Below are positions 43,969 through 52,446 of a stretch of DNA of 64,000 nucleotides, piece by piece. The translations under genes and the position numbers were made by a program. This DNA comes from JABDMH01 sp965223165. GTDB taxonomy: Bacteria > Bacteroidota > Bacteroidia > Chitinophagales > Saprospiraceae. Within the stretch, counting starts at the first letter, position 1. The number at the start of each line of letters is the position of its first letter. Below the pieces are notes generated by a model. That model was not told the DNA's origin, made no database searches, and saw only the letters and a list, made by a program, of their open reading frames with translations. Where the stretch lies: NCBI GenBank assembly GCA_965223165.1, contig CBDCVQ010000019.1, positions 372,001 to 436,000 of the forward strand, in the 5' to 3' direction.

Positions 43969-46353
43969 CTACTTCGACATGGAGGGTGGTGCGGCGTCCT
44001 CCCCACTTGCCCATGCCCGATTGGGCGTTGACCCCATCGACAACACCAGGGTGCCCCCATCGATCAAATCCTTATGATAAAACCAGGTCTGCTCTAGTGG
44101 CTTTCCATCCAGTGCTGCCGATTGTATGTAGGGATGGTCACCCGCATTGTTGTTGGCTTCGATGGTAAATGTTCTCCCCGAGTAATACGCTGAATCCAAG
44201 TGTAGTACCACCTTATCAAATATGGGGCTGCTAATTTCGTAGAGTGGCTCCACATTGGCACCACCGTGGGTGGAGAATAGCCCTATTTTCATCAGCACCG
44301 CCAGGGCACCCATCAGCCCCTGATCTTCGTCGCCACTATAGCCCTTGTGGGGTGAGATACCGCTATACACCTTTCCGATAATCTGCCTATTCCAATACTG
44401 CGTAAGCCAGGGAGCACCGGAGAAATTGAACAAATTGACCATATGAATGCAGGGCTGATTGCCATAGTTGATTTTCACTCGACGATTGATGCTGGTCTGC
44501 ACCGGATCGGACCGATCGTCCAACGCGACAAAACCATGGGCCACGCCGGATTCAAATGCCTGATTCAACCGATGGGTAAAGGAATCACGCCCGCCCATGA
44601 GTTGGATTAGTCCTGCCACGTCATGGGGTACCCACCAAGTGTACTGGGCTCCGGTACCTTCGATCCAGCCTTGATCATACTCCAACAAGTCGACCGGCTG
44701 ATTCCAACTTCCATCTACTCCCCGTACCCACATCCCCCCGATCTCTTCATTCCAGATATTGCGATAGTTGTCGGCCCGATCGAGGAAGTACGCATGGTCG
44801 GCTTCTCTGTCCAGCACTTGAGCCAACTGTGCCAAGGTCCAATCCTGATACGAATACTCCAGGGTTTGACCCGAGCCGTCCTCATGATACCCCCGTTGGG
44901 GAGTGGGTAGTGGGTGTGGTATGTATCCTCGATCGATGTAGTACTCCAATCCCCCGCCCGTGTGCGTGCTATGTTCGTAGCCGGCTTTGGACATGATACC
45001 GCCAGGCATGTGGTTCTTGCGCAAGCCCTCGTAGGCCAGATCTACGTCAAATCCTCGGATACCCTTCATGTAGGCGCCCACGATAAAGGGCGTGGACGAG
45101 GCTCCGGTCATCACGTACGTATAGTTGCCCCCTGACGGTCCCCGGGGGATCAGTCCCCCGTCCTGATACATCAGCAACATGGAGTTGACAAACTCCTCCG
45201 AGAGTTTGGGATACACCAGTTGCCAAAGCGTATTGATCGTCCATTGTGCTCCCCAAAAACTATCTGAGTTGTAGTGGTTAAATCGAGGTTTGCCTTGTGC
45301 ATCCAACGGGATCTGGCCGATGCGCCTCGTCGCCCCAGTCATATCGCAATACTTCCCGTTGACGTCACTTATAATGCGACGACCCTGCAAGGCGTGCCAC
45401 AGATCGGTATAAAAACGACGACGCTCCTCGTCGGTGCCTCCCTCAATTTCGATTTTACTCAACCAATCATTCCAGTCAGCCCTTGCTTCTTCAACAGCTC
45501 GGTCAAAATCCCAATGAGGTAGCTCTGCAGTGATGTTTAATCTTGCCTGTTCCGTACTTACATACGATAGGCCCACCTTCATCAGCCGCTGGTCTCCTTC
45601 CTCTGTCGCAAAACTCACATACACCCCGGTCTCTTCGCCCTCGATTTCATTGATTTGATCGGTCAACGAACCACTTCTCCAGCCACCGAAATTTGAAAAG
45701 GGCTGGTCCAATTGAATCACATAATAGATGTAGGTAGCTTTGGGACGACGCCGGGTGGGTGCCATCAAGGCATAACCTTCGATTTCACTATCACTGACCA
45801 TGTGGGCGAAGCCGCTCTCCGTGTCCGATGGGCCTAGAAAAGTTGAAAAATCGAGATGGATGTGGCTCTGATCACTTTTCGGATAGGTATACCGATGAAA
45901 ACCCACCCTCGTGGTAGCCGTCAACTCGGCATCGATCCCATAGTCTCTCAATCGCACGCGATGATACCCTGCTCGCACCACCTCCTCTTCATGAATGTAG
46001 TGGGATCCGTATACCTCTGGTCCCAGGTGGCCCTTAAATTCACCTGTGGTTGGCAGTACGGGGATACCTGAAAGTTGCCAAGCATGCACATGGCTAAAGC
46101 AGCGGATCGTATCACGATTGTACCGATAGCCAGAGTCCCACGCGCCGTTGATAACCATGTCGGGACTCAGATTGACCATTCCAAAAGGTCGGGTAGCTGA
46201 GTTAAAGAAAAACCAACGTGAGTTGGCCGCATCGACCAGTGGTTCGACCAGGTCCACCGGCCACACCTCGGCCTCCTCCCCCGTAGCAGCGGGAGGCGAA
46301 TGGAAGCAACCGAGCATGGCCACCAGGCCTAGACACAAGCAAACTTTCTTCAT
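43969..46353 (-). CDS. GH92 family alpha-mannosidase (lipoprotein)
   Basis: A 794-residue exported glycoside hydrolase. The lipoprotein signal is MKKVCLCLGLVAMLGC. GH92 motifs include ANSRWFFFNSATRPFGMVNL near the start, CFSHVHAWQLSGIPVLPTTG, GPSGGNYTYVMTGASSTPFI, GTGAQYTWWVPHDVAGLIQL and SGDEDQGLMGALAVL. GH92 enzymes are calcium-dependent exo-alpha-mannosidases that trim N-glycans or mannans. An upstream ATG (46419) extends the frame without a signal, so 46353 is preferred. It is the first gene of a three-gene minus-strand operon with the SGNH hydrolase and FG-GAP protein. Confidence 0.9.
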   Translation of the reverse strand: MKKVCLCLGLVAMLGCFHSPPAATGEEAEVWPVDLVEPLVDAANSRWFFFNSATRPFGMVNLSPDMVINGAWDSGYRYNRDTIRCFSHVHAWQLSGIPVLPTTGEFKGHLGPEVYGSHYIHEEEVVRAGYHRVRLRDYGIDAELTATTRVGFHRYTYPKSDQSHIHLDFSTFLGPSDTESGFAHMVSDSEIEGYALMAPTRRRPKATYIYYVIQLDQPFSNFGGWRSGSLTDQINEIEGEETGVYVSFATEEGDQRLMKVGLSYVSTEQARLNITAELPHWDFDRAVEEARADWNDWLSKIEIEGGTDEERRRFYTDLWHALQGRRIISDVNGKYCDMTGATRRIGQIPLDAQGKPRFNHYNSDSFWGAQWTINTLWQLVYPKLSEEFVNSMLLMYQDGGLIPRGPSGGNYTYVMTGASSTPFIVGAYMKGIRGFDVDLAYEGLRKNHMPGGIMSKAGYEHSTHTGGGLEYYIDRGYIPHPLPTPQRGYHEDGSGQTLEYSYQDWTLAQLAQVLDREADHAYFLDRADNYRNIWNEEIGGMWVRGVDGSWNQPVDLLEYDQGWIEGTGAQYTWWVPHDVAGLIQLMGGRDSFTHRLNQAFESGVAHGFVALDDRSDPVQTSINRRVKINYGNQPCIHMVNLFNFSGAPWLTQYWNRQIIGKVYSGISPHKGYSGDEDQGLMGALAVLMKIGLFSTHGGANVEPLYEISSPIFDKVVLHLDSAYYSGRTFTIEANNNAGDHPYIQSAALDGKPLEQTWFYHKDLIDGGTLVLSMGSTPNRAWASGEDAAPPSMSK

Positions 46354-46534
46354 GGGCAGATATTGAATTGCAAGAAATTGTACCCGCACGTGAGCGCCAT
46401 CGTGCAGGTGATCATCCATTGCCGTGAAAGTACCATTTTCGTTGGATGTCGATCTCGACGCCTGCCTTACTACGAATCACTTTGCGGTCAGGTACTCTTG
46501 TTATTTTCGCATACAGCAACGTAAGGAGATATAG

Positions 46535-47647
46535 GTGTTAGTCGGGAGTCAACATTATCGTTCGATCTGGGTGGAAGGGGAAAACCCGCAGGTCATAAAG
46601 ATCATCGACCAACGATGGCTTCCCCATCGATTCGAACTCGAAGACATTGAGACGGTCGAGGAGATGGCGATCGCCATCCGAGACATGCACCTCCGGGGGG
46701 CCGGTTTGATCGGTGCGGCCGCGGCTTATGGGATCTACCTAGCCTGCCTCAAGATCGACGATCCATCACTGATCCCTACCCGATTGGAAGAGGCTGCACA
46801 GCTACTCTTCGACACCCGCCCTACCGCTGTCAATCTGGCCTGGGCACTTGACCGCCAAAAGAAAAGACTAGCTGCAGTCAACTCACTATCTGCACTCCGT
46901 AGAATCGCCTTGACCACGGCCCAGCAGATAGCTGAGGAGGATATTGCCCGATGTAAAGCGATAGGCCGTCACGGACTGACACTTCTTAGAGAGATCTCGA
47001 AGGCAAAGGGTGGAGAGCCCATCAACATCCTGACACATTGTAATGCCGGCTGGTTGGCTTTTGTCGACTATGGGACGGCAACCGCACCCATTTACGCCGC
47101 TGTGGCAGAGGGCATCCCAGTGCATGTATGGGTGGATGAGACCCGGCCCCGCAACCAGGGCGCACGTCTGACGGCCTGGGAACTGGGTCAACAGCAGGTG
47201 CCCCACACCGTCATCGCCGACAATGTCGGTGGGCATCTTATGCAGCATGGGTTGGTCGATCTGGTCATCACCGGCTCCGATCGTACGGGTAGAAACGGCG
47301 ATGTAGCAAATAAGATCGGCACCTACCTCAAGGCCCTAGCGGCCCATGACAATGGCATTCCCTTCTATGTGGCGCTGCCCTCGTCGACCCTGGACTGGGA
47401 GGTGGACCACGGCCTGAGTGACATACCCATCGAAGAGCGCGATCCCAACGAGGTAAAATTCATTGCCGGGCTGATGGATGATCAGATCACGAAAGTGCTG
47501 CTGACCCCGGAGCAGAGTTCGGCGGCAAACTATGCCTTTGACGTCACGCCGGCTCGATTGATCACTGGCCTGATCACAGAGCGCGGGATCTGTGCGGCCA
47601 ACGAAGCATCCATCACTGCAATGTTTCGAGATCTTGATGGGTCATAA
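46535..47647 (+). CDS. mtnA: S-methyl-5-thioribose-1-phosphate isomerase MtnA
   Basis: A 370-residue cytoplasmic isomerase of the methionine-salvage pathway. It has GAGLIGAAAAYGIYLA, ILTHCNAGWLAFVDYGTATA with the catalytic cysteine, VWVDETRPRNQGARLTAWEL, GSDRTGRNGDVANKIGTYLK with the catalytic aspartate, and FYVALPSSTLDW. Canonical MtnA reads GADRI where this has GSDRT, a small deviation. Translation starts at GTG with AAGGAG about seven bases upstream. No other salvage gene is nearby, so a related aldose/ketose phosphate isomerase activity cannot be ruled out. It is divergent from GH92. Confidence 0.88.
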   Translation: MLVGSQHYRSIWVEGENPQVIKIIDQRWLPHRFELEDIETVEEMAIAIRDMHLRGAGLIGAAAAYGIYLACLKIDDPSLIPTRLEEAAQLLFDTRPTAVNLAWALDRQKKRLAAVNSLSALRRIALTTAQQIAEEDIARCKAIGRHGLTLLREISKAKGGEPINILTHCNAGWLAFVDYGTATAPIYAAVAEGIPVHVWVDETRPRNQGARLTAWELGQQQVPHTVIADNVGGHLMQHGLVDLVITGSDRTGRNGDVANKIGTYLKALAAHDNGIPFYVALPSSTLDWEVDHGLSDIPIEERDPNEVKFIAGLMDDQITKVLLTPEQSSAANYAFDVTPARLITGLITERGICAANEASITAMFRDLDGS

Positions 47648-47725
47648 AAGGTGTCGTCCTAGGCTCGCCCGATTATTTGCTATTTTTCAAAATAGTAACA
47701 CATCCTCTTTGAAATAACCTCCGCT

Positions 47726-49261
47726 ATGATATGCTCTTCTATCCGGTCACTCGCACTCCTCCTCCTTATTTGCATGTGCTGCGCTTGCGCGCAGGAGCAG
47801 GCCCCGGACAAACCCAATGTGCTCTTCATCTCCATCGATGATCTCAATGACTGGATCGAGCCCCTCGGCGGCCTCGACATTGCCATCACACCAAACTTTG
47901 CCAGGCTTGCCAATAGGTCCATGACCTTTACCAATGCGCACTGCGCCTCTCCCGCATGTGCACCGTCACGCCTTGCGATCATGACCGGCGTGCATCCAGC
48001 CCGATCCGACGTCATGAAGAATAAGGGTGGGGATGGTCCTTTTTGGAGGCAAATCCCCGTGCTGAAGAACATCGCGACCATGGAGCAGTTCTTTGATCGT
48101 CAAGGCTACAAAACCATGGCAGGAGGCAAGATCTACCACACGCTTGCCCCGCCACGTACGGTCATCAATCAAGCGGAGCCCGAAAACTGGGATTTCTGGT
48201 TTCCCAGTGCACATGTACCCATCCCATTTCAGGTCCGTGCACCCGATGAGGTGATTTTTCCGGAGGACATGATCGGCGAAGCGCCGGACTACTTCACCTG
48301 GGGGCCCATCTCTCACGGGGATGAGAAGATGGCTGACTATCACATTGTGGAATGGGCCAACTATGAATTAAAAGAGAACCATGAGCGTCCGTGGTTTATG
48401 GCCGTGGGCATTACCAGGCCACATGATCCATGGGAGGTCCCCCAAAAATATTTTGACATGTATCCACTGGAAGACATTCCCGATCTAGAGGTACAAGAAA
48501 ACGACCTTTTAGATGCCTACGACCACGGCCGTCGGCAGTTGCACAAATTCATTTTGCAAAATGATCAGGAGAAGAAAGTCATTCAGGCCTATTTGGCTTG
48601 CATCACTTTCGTGGATGCCATGCTCGGTCGACTGCTCGACGGGCTCGAGAATTCTGCCTATGCAGACAACACCATTCTTGTCGTCTGGTCGGATCACGGA
48701 ATGCACATGGGAGAAAAGGAAAATTGGGAAAAGTTTACGCTCTGGGAGCGGTCCACGAAAGTGCCTTTATTCATCTCTCTGCCGGACGGGGCGTCTGACG
48801 GGAGAACCAGTGATTTACCCGTCAGTCTGCTGGACCTCTACCCCACTCTAGCGGCCCTAGTGGCTGATTCGGTCCCTGAACATTGCGATGGAACCGACCT
48901 GGCTCCCTTGCTACGCGGACAGGCATTTGATCGAGATCCTGTCGTCATGGGCTATCAGTTTCGCCAGGACAATGCCTATGCCGTACGGAGCCAGCGCTAT
49001 CGATACATTTACTATCCAACCATCGGCTTGGAGGAGCTGTATGATCACCAGACCGATCCGCACGAATGGCAAAACCTCGCCTATCGACCAGAGCAAGCTG
49101 CCGTAATCTCCCAACACCGAGAAACCCTGCAGAAAAGAGTACCCTCATTGACCTGGCGTGCGGCACCTCCTGAGGGTTTCGACATCAATGATGATGGGAC
49201 TCTGACCGATTCCGATTTTGTAGAGATGAAAGACATTGTCTATCGAGGGGAATGGTATTAG
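47726..49261 (+). CDS. sulfatase, iduronate-2-sulfatase-like
   Basis: A 511-residue exported sulfatase. A signal or lipoprotein leader (LLLLICMCCACAQE) is followed by NVLFISIDDLNDWIEPLGG with the metal-binding Asp pair. The formylglycine motif is CAPSRLAIMTG inside ASPACAPSRLAIMTG. VVWSDHGMHMGEKENWEKFT supplies the second metal site. Type-I sulfatases act on sulfated glycans after the cysteine is matured to formylglycine. No maturase gene is in the window. It sits between mtnA and an amino-acid permease and may cooperate with the divergent GH92 operon on sulfated mannose glycans. Confidence 0.9.
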   Translation: MICSSIRSLALLLLICMCCACAQEQAPDKPNVLFISIDDLNDWIEPLGGLDIAITPNFARLANRSMTFTNAHCASPACAPSRLAIMTGVHPARSDVMKNKGGDGPFWRQIPVLKNIATMEQFFDRQGYKTMAGGKIYHTLAPPRTVINQAEPENWDFWFPSAHVPIPFQVRAPDEVIFPEDMIGEAPDYFTWGPISHGDEKMADYHIVEWANYELKENHERPWFMAVGITRPHDPWEVPQKYFDMYPLEDIPDLEVQENDLLDAYDHGRRQLHKFILQNDQEKKVIQAYLACITFVDAMLGRLLDGLENSAYADNTILVVWSDHGMHMGEKENWEKFTLWERSTKVPLFISLPDGASDGRTSDLPVSLLDLYPTLAALVADSVPEHCDGTDLAPLLRGQAFDRDPVVMGYQFRQDNAYAVRSQRYRYIYYPTIGLEELYDHQTDPHEWQNLAYRPEQAAVISQHRETLQKRVPSLTWRAAPPEGFDINDDGTLTDSDFVEMKDIVYRGEWY

Positions 49262-49321
49262 GGGAGGAGTGACTAGAGTGTGCTAGAGCGAGCTAAAGTG
49301 CCTAGAGTGGGGAGTGAGCTC

Positions 49322-50902
49322 ATGGGTGTCGATTCCACGGCCACTCGGAAGTCAAAACACCGGGCTCTGAACTCGCACCTCGAAATCGTATTTTGGGTGC
49401 ACAACACTTCACGATTGAAAGAGCAAACATCAACACCTTCGGGACTCGCCCGAAACCTGGGCCTATTGGGGCTTACGGCCACCGGCATCTGTTCGATGTT
49501 TGGCGCAGCGATCAACATCGTACCCTTCATGATACAGCGAAACGTGCCGGGCATCGGGCCTTACGTGTTGGAGGCATATCTATTTGCGATGGTGCCGGCA
49601 ATCTTTGCAGCCTTGGCCTATGGCATCCTCGGCTCAGCCATGCCACGCGCAGGTGGAAGCTATCTCTATGCAAGTCGCTCGCTCAACCCCTATTTGGGAT
49701 TTGTGGCCAGTTTTGCGCAGTGGTTTGGACTCTCGATCGCCATAGGTGTGGTGTCCTACGTGCTAATTACCTTTTTGCGCGAAATTGCGGCGGCAATGGA
49801 TTGGACTTCCGTGGCTGCAATGCTGGACACCGGGTTTGCCAAGGTAGGATTGGCACTGGCATTTCTCTGGACCTTCGTGTATGTTAACATCCTGGGAGCG
49901 CGAGCATACGAACGGACCTTGGTACCGATGATGTTTCTGATGTTTGCCCTCGCAGGAGTGGTAATTATAGCAGGCTTTGCCTTTGACCATGGCGACTTTC
50001 AGGCTGCCCTGCTAGAGAGCGAAGGGGTGGTCGTGCCCGATCAAGCCGCCTCTTTTGACTTCACCATATTTTTGACGGCGTCTGCCGTCCTTTTTTCCAG
50101 TTTCATCGGATTTGATTCGATCGCACAGGCCGGAGGGGAAGCCAAGAATCCGGGCAGGACATTGCCGCTGGCGATTATTTTGGCTATTACCATTGTGGGT
50201 ACATTCTACTTTCTGTTTACCGCAGCGGTGTATCATGCTGTCCCATGGAATTTCGTTGCGGAGCGATCGCTGCAACAGGACATGAGTGCTCCAGGACTTT
50301 TGAGTTATCTCTTGCCCCCCTGGGGAGCTGTGGTCATCCTCACTGGAGCTGCCATTGCATTGATCAATGATCTGCCAGCTATGCTGCTCGCCGTCTCTCG
50401 CCTAGTATTTGCCTGGGCGGAGGATGGTATATTTCCACGATATCTGACCAGGACCAATCGCCATCAGACCCCGCATTTGGCAATCTTGCTGAGTGGGATC
50501 ATGGCATCCATCGGGATATTGGGATGTCATTTTGCTGGAGATTTCTTTATTGGCATTGATATCTTGGTTACCTCCATGTTGGTTAATTTTCTTTTGATGT
50601 CCTTGTCGGTCTACTTTCTTCCCTTGAGAAACGCACCGCTGGCCAAGCGAATCACCATGGTTAAATCCAGATCGGTCCAGCGATTTATTGCGGTAGCCGG
50701 CACGATCTTGCTTTTGTCCTTTCTTGCCATTCACATCAGTAAGGATTTACTTGCCGATGTCGCCGCTTGGTATTTCCACTCCACGATCGTTTGGCTGATG
50801 GTGATGGCCGTGGCATCGCTCATATTTTTCCGCGAACGGGCAAGACTAAAATCCCGGGGTGTGGACCTGAAGCAGCATTTCTCGCAATTACCTCCAAATT
50901 AG
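49322..50902 (+). CDS. APC superfamily amino-acid permease
   Basis: A 526-residue inner-membrane transporter with about twelve membrane segments. The first is LGLLGLTATGICSMFGAAIN, with the glycine-rich unwound helix of APC transporters. Other clear segments are LEAYLFAMVPAIFAALAYGI and VFFSSFIGFDSIAQAGGEAK-type sequence near residue 265. The start is uncertain: ATG at 49322 is used here, but GTG at 49280 extends it and GTG at 49397 would begin just before the conserved region. The DNA between 49262 and 49390 is a CTAGAGTG-like low-complexity stretch, which favours the later start. The substrate is unknown. Confidence 0.8.
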   Translation: MGVDSTATRKSKHRALNSHLEIVFWVHNTSRLKEQTSTPSGLARNLGLLGLTATGICSMFGAAINIVPFMIQRNVPGIGPYVLEAYLFAMVPAIFAALAYGILGSAMPRAGGSYLYASRSLNPYLGFVASFAQWFGLSIAIGVVSYVLITFLREIAAAMDWTSVAAMLDTGFAKVGLALAFLWTFVYVNILGARAYERTLVPMMFLMFALAGVVIIAGFAFDHGDFQAALLESEGVVVPDQAASFDFTIFLTASAVLFSSFIGFDSIAQAGGEAKNPGRTLPLAIILAITIVGTFYFLFTAAVYHAVPWNFVAERSLQQDMSAPGLLSYLLPPWGAVVILTGAAIALINDLPAMLLAVSRLVFAWAEDGIFPRYLTRTNRHQTPHLAILLSGIMASIGILGCHFAGDFFIGIDILVTSMLVNFLLMSLSVYFLPLRNAPLAKRITMVKSRSVQRFIAVAGTILLLSFLAIHISKDLLADVAAWYFHSTIVWLMVMAVASLIFFRERARLKSRGVDLKQHFSQLPPN

Positions 50903-50910
50903 ATGTGGGT

Positions 50911-52353
50911 ATGGAATATTTTCAGCTAGCTCCTGACCTACAAATCTCTCGGGTGGTCACCGGGCTTTGGCAGATCGCCGATATCGAACGCAAGCAAGGG
51001 GTCTTGGATCCGATACAGACTGCCGAGCAAATGCAACCCTATGTCGATGCAGGATATACTACGTTCGATATGGCGGATCACTATGGGTCTGCAGAGGTTA
51101 TTGCGGGCACCTTCCGCCGCAATGCCACAGATAGCGACAAGACACAGTTATTCACCAAATGGGTGCCCACACCTGGTCGCTTACCCCGAGCGGAGGTCGA
51201 GGCAGCGGTGGATCAGGCCAAGCGACGCCTCCAGACCGATACGCTAGATCTGTTGCAATACCACGCGTGGAACTATGCCGATGCCAGCTACCTGGATCAG
51301 CTGATGCTGCTCCAAGAGCTTAGAGGTGCTGGACATTTGGCTCATCTGGGGGTCACCAATTTTGATGCGGCACATCTCCGGATCTTAGCGACCAGCGGCA
51401 TCCACGTCGTCAGCAATCAAGTTTGCTATTCCATCATCGATCAACGGGCCCAGGGAAAGATGACGGAGGTCTGCCGCGAATTTGGCATTCATCTGCTTGC
51501 ATTTGGCACCCTGGCTGGAGGCTTTTTGACAGAAAAATGGTTGGATCGGGAGGAGCCGTCCATGGATCAAATTGACCAGTGGTCTTTGATGAAGTACAAA
51601 CGATTTATCGACGCGGCTGGAGGGTGGCAAGTATTTCAAAAGGTGCTGGGTGGTTTAAAAAAGATTGCTGAGGCAAATCGAGTATCCATTGCAAATATTG
51701 CGTGTAAATACGTGTTGGACCAGCCGATGGTGGCTGCAATTATCGTCGGGGCACGACTCGGTGAGAACAATCATCTTCAATCAAACCAAAAATTGTTTGA
51801 CTTTGACCTCAAGCCTGGCGACCGAGAGAAGTTGGCTGAAATCGCAGGCCTTTTCCAAAAAATTCCAGGTGATTGCGGGGATGAGTATCGCAGGCCGCCT
51901 TTTCTGACGGCCTCCGGAGATTTGAGTCATCATCTGGATCGACTCCCTCCACCCTTTCCTGCTACCACGGGCATAAATGGGCAGCGTGTGCTAAGTGGCA
52001 CCAGCTGGGAGCAGGAATTTGGCTATTGTAGGGCGATCCGTAAGGGAAATCGAATTTCCGTCTCCGGAACCACAGCATCGCACGGGGATCGACTGATCGG
52101 TGGAGCGGATGCTGCCGCCCAGACGCACTTTGTAATTGACAAAATCGAGGGTGCCCTTCAATCGCTGGGAGGGCGCCTTGACCAGGTGACACGCACGCGG
52201 ACCTATGTGCCTTATGAGAGAGACTGGCCAGCCGTGGCAAGGGCCCACGGAGCACGCTTTGGCAACATCCAACCGGCAAACACACTTGTAAGAGCCGCAT
52301 TGGTGGGCGATGAGTTCTTGGTAGAGATGGAAGCAGAAGCGGATTGTACTTAG
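50911..52353 (+). CDS. aldo/keto reductase fused to a RidA/YjgF domain
   Basis: A 480-residue two-domain protein. Residues 1-315 are an aldo/keto reductase (SRVVTGLWQIADIERKQG, YTTFDMADHYGSAEVIAGTF with catalytic Asp and Tyr, LFTKWVPTPGRLPRAEV with Lys, and LLQYHAWNYAD with His). Residues 350-480 form a Rid domain (RKGNRISVSGTTASHGDRLI, ALQSLGGRLDQVTRTRTYV, NTLVRAALVGDEFLVEMEAE) with the conserved arginine of deaminases. Rid proteins hydrolyse reactive enamines or imines. The fusion suggests an imine or 2-iminoacid intermediate passed between the two active sites. The frame is open upstream, but ATG at 50911 is 8 nt after the permease stop, so they form an operon. Confidence 0.88.
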   Translation: MEYFQLAPDLQISRVVTGLWQIADIERKQGVLDPIQTAEQMQPYVDAGYTTFDMADHYGSAEVIAGTFRRNATDSDKTQLFTKWVPTPGRLPRAEVEAAVDQAKRRLQTDTLDLLQYHAWNYADASYLDQLMLLQELRGAGHLAHLGVTNFDAAHLRILATSGIHVVSNQVCYSIIDQRAQGKMTEVCREFGIHLLAFGTLAGGFLTEKWLDREEPSMDQIDQWSLMKYKRFIDAAGGWQVFQKVLGGLKKIAEANRVSIANIACKYVLDQPMVAAIIVGARLGENNHLQSNQKLFDFDLKPGDREKLAEIAGLFQKIPGDCGDEYRRPPFLTASGDLSHHLDRLPPPFPATTGINGQRVLSGTSWEQEFGYCRAIRKGNRISVSGTTASHGDRLIGGADAAAQTHFVIDKIEGALQSLGGRLDQVTRTRTYVPYERDWPAVARAHGARFGNIQPANTLVRAALVGDEFLVEMEAEADCT

Positions 52354-52446
52354 CAACGATGTACTGCCGATATCAACGAATTCGGAGATGGTAATCCTGA
52401 AGGCTTCTTGCATTTCGTACCTTGATCCGTCGGCAACAAACACAAG

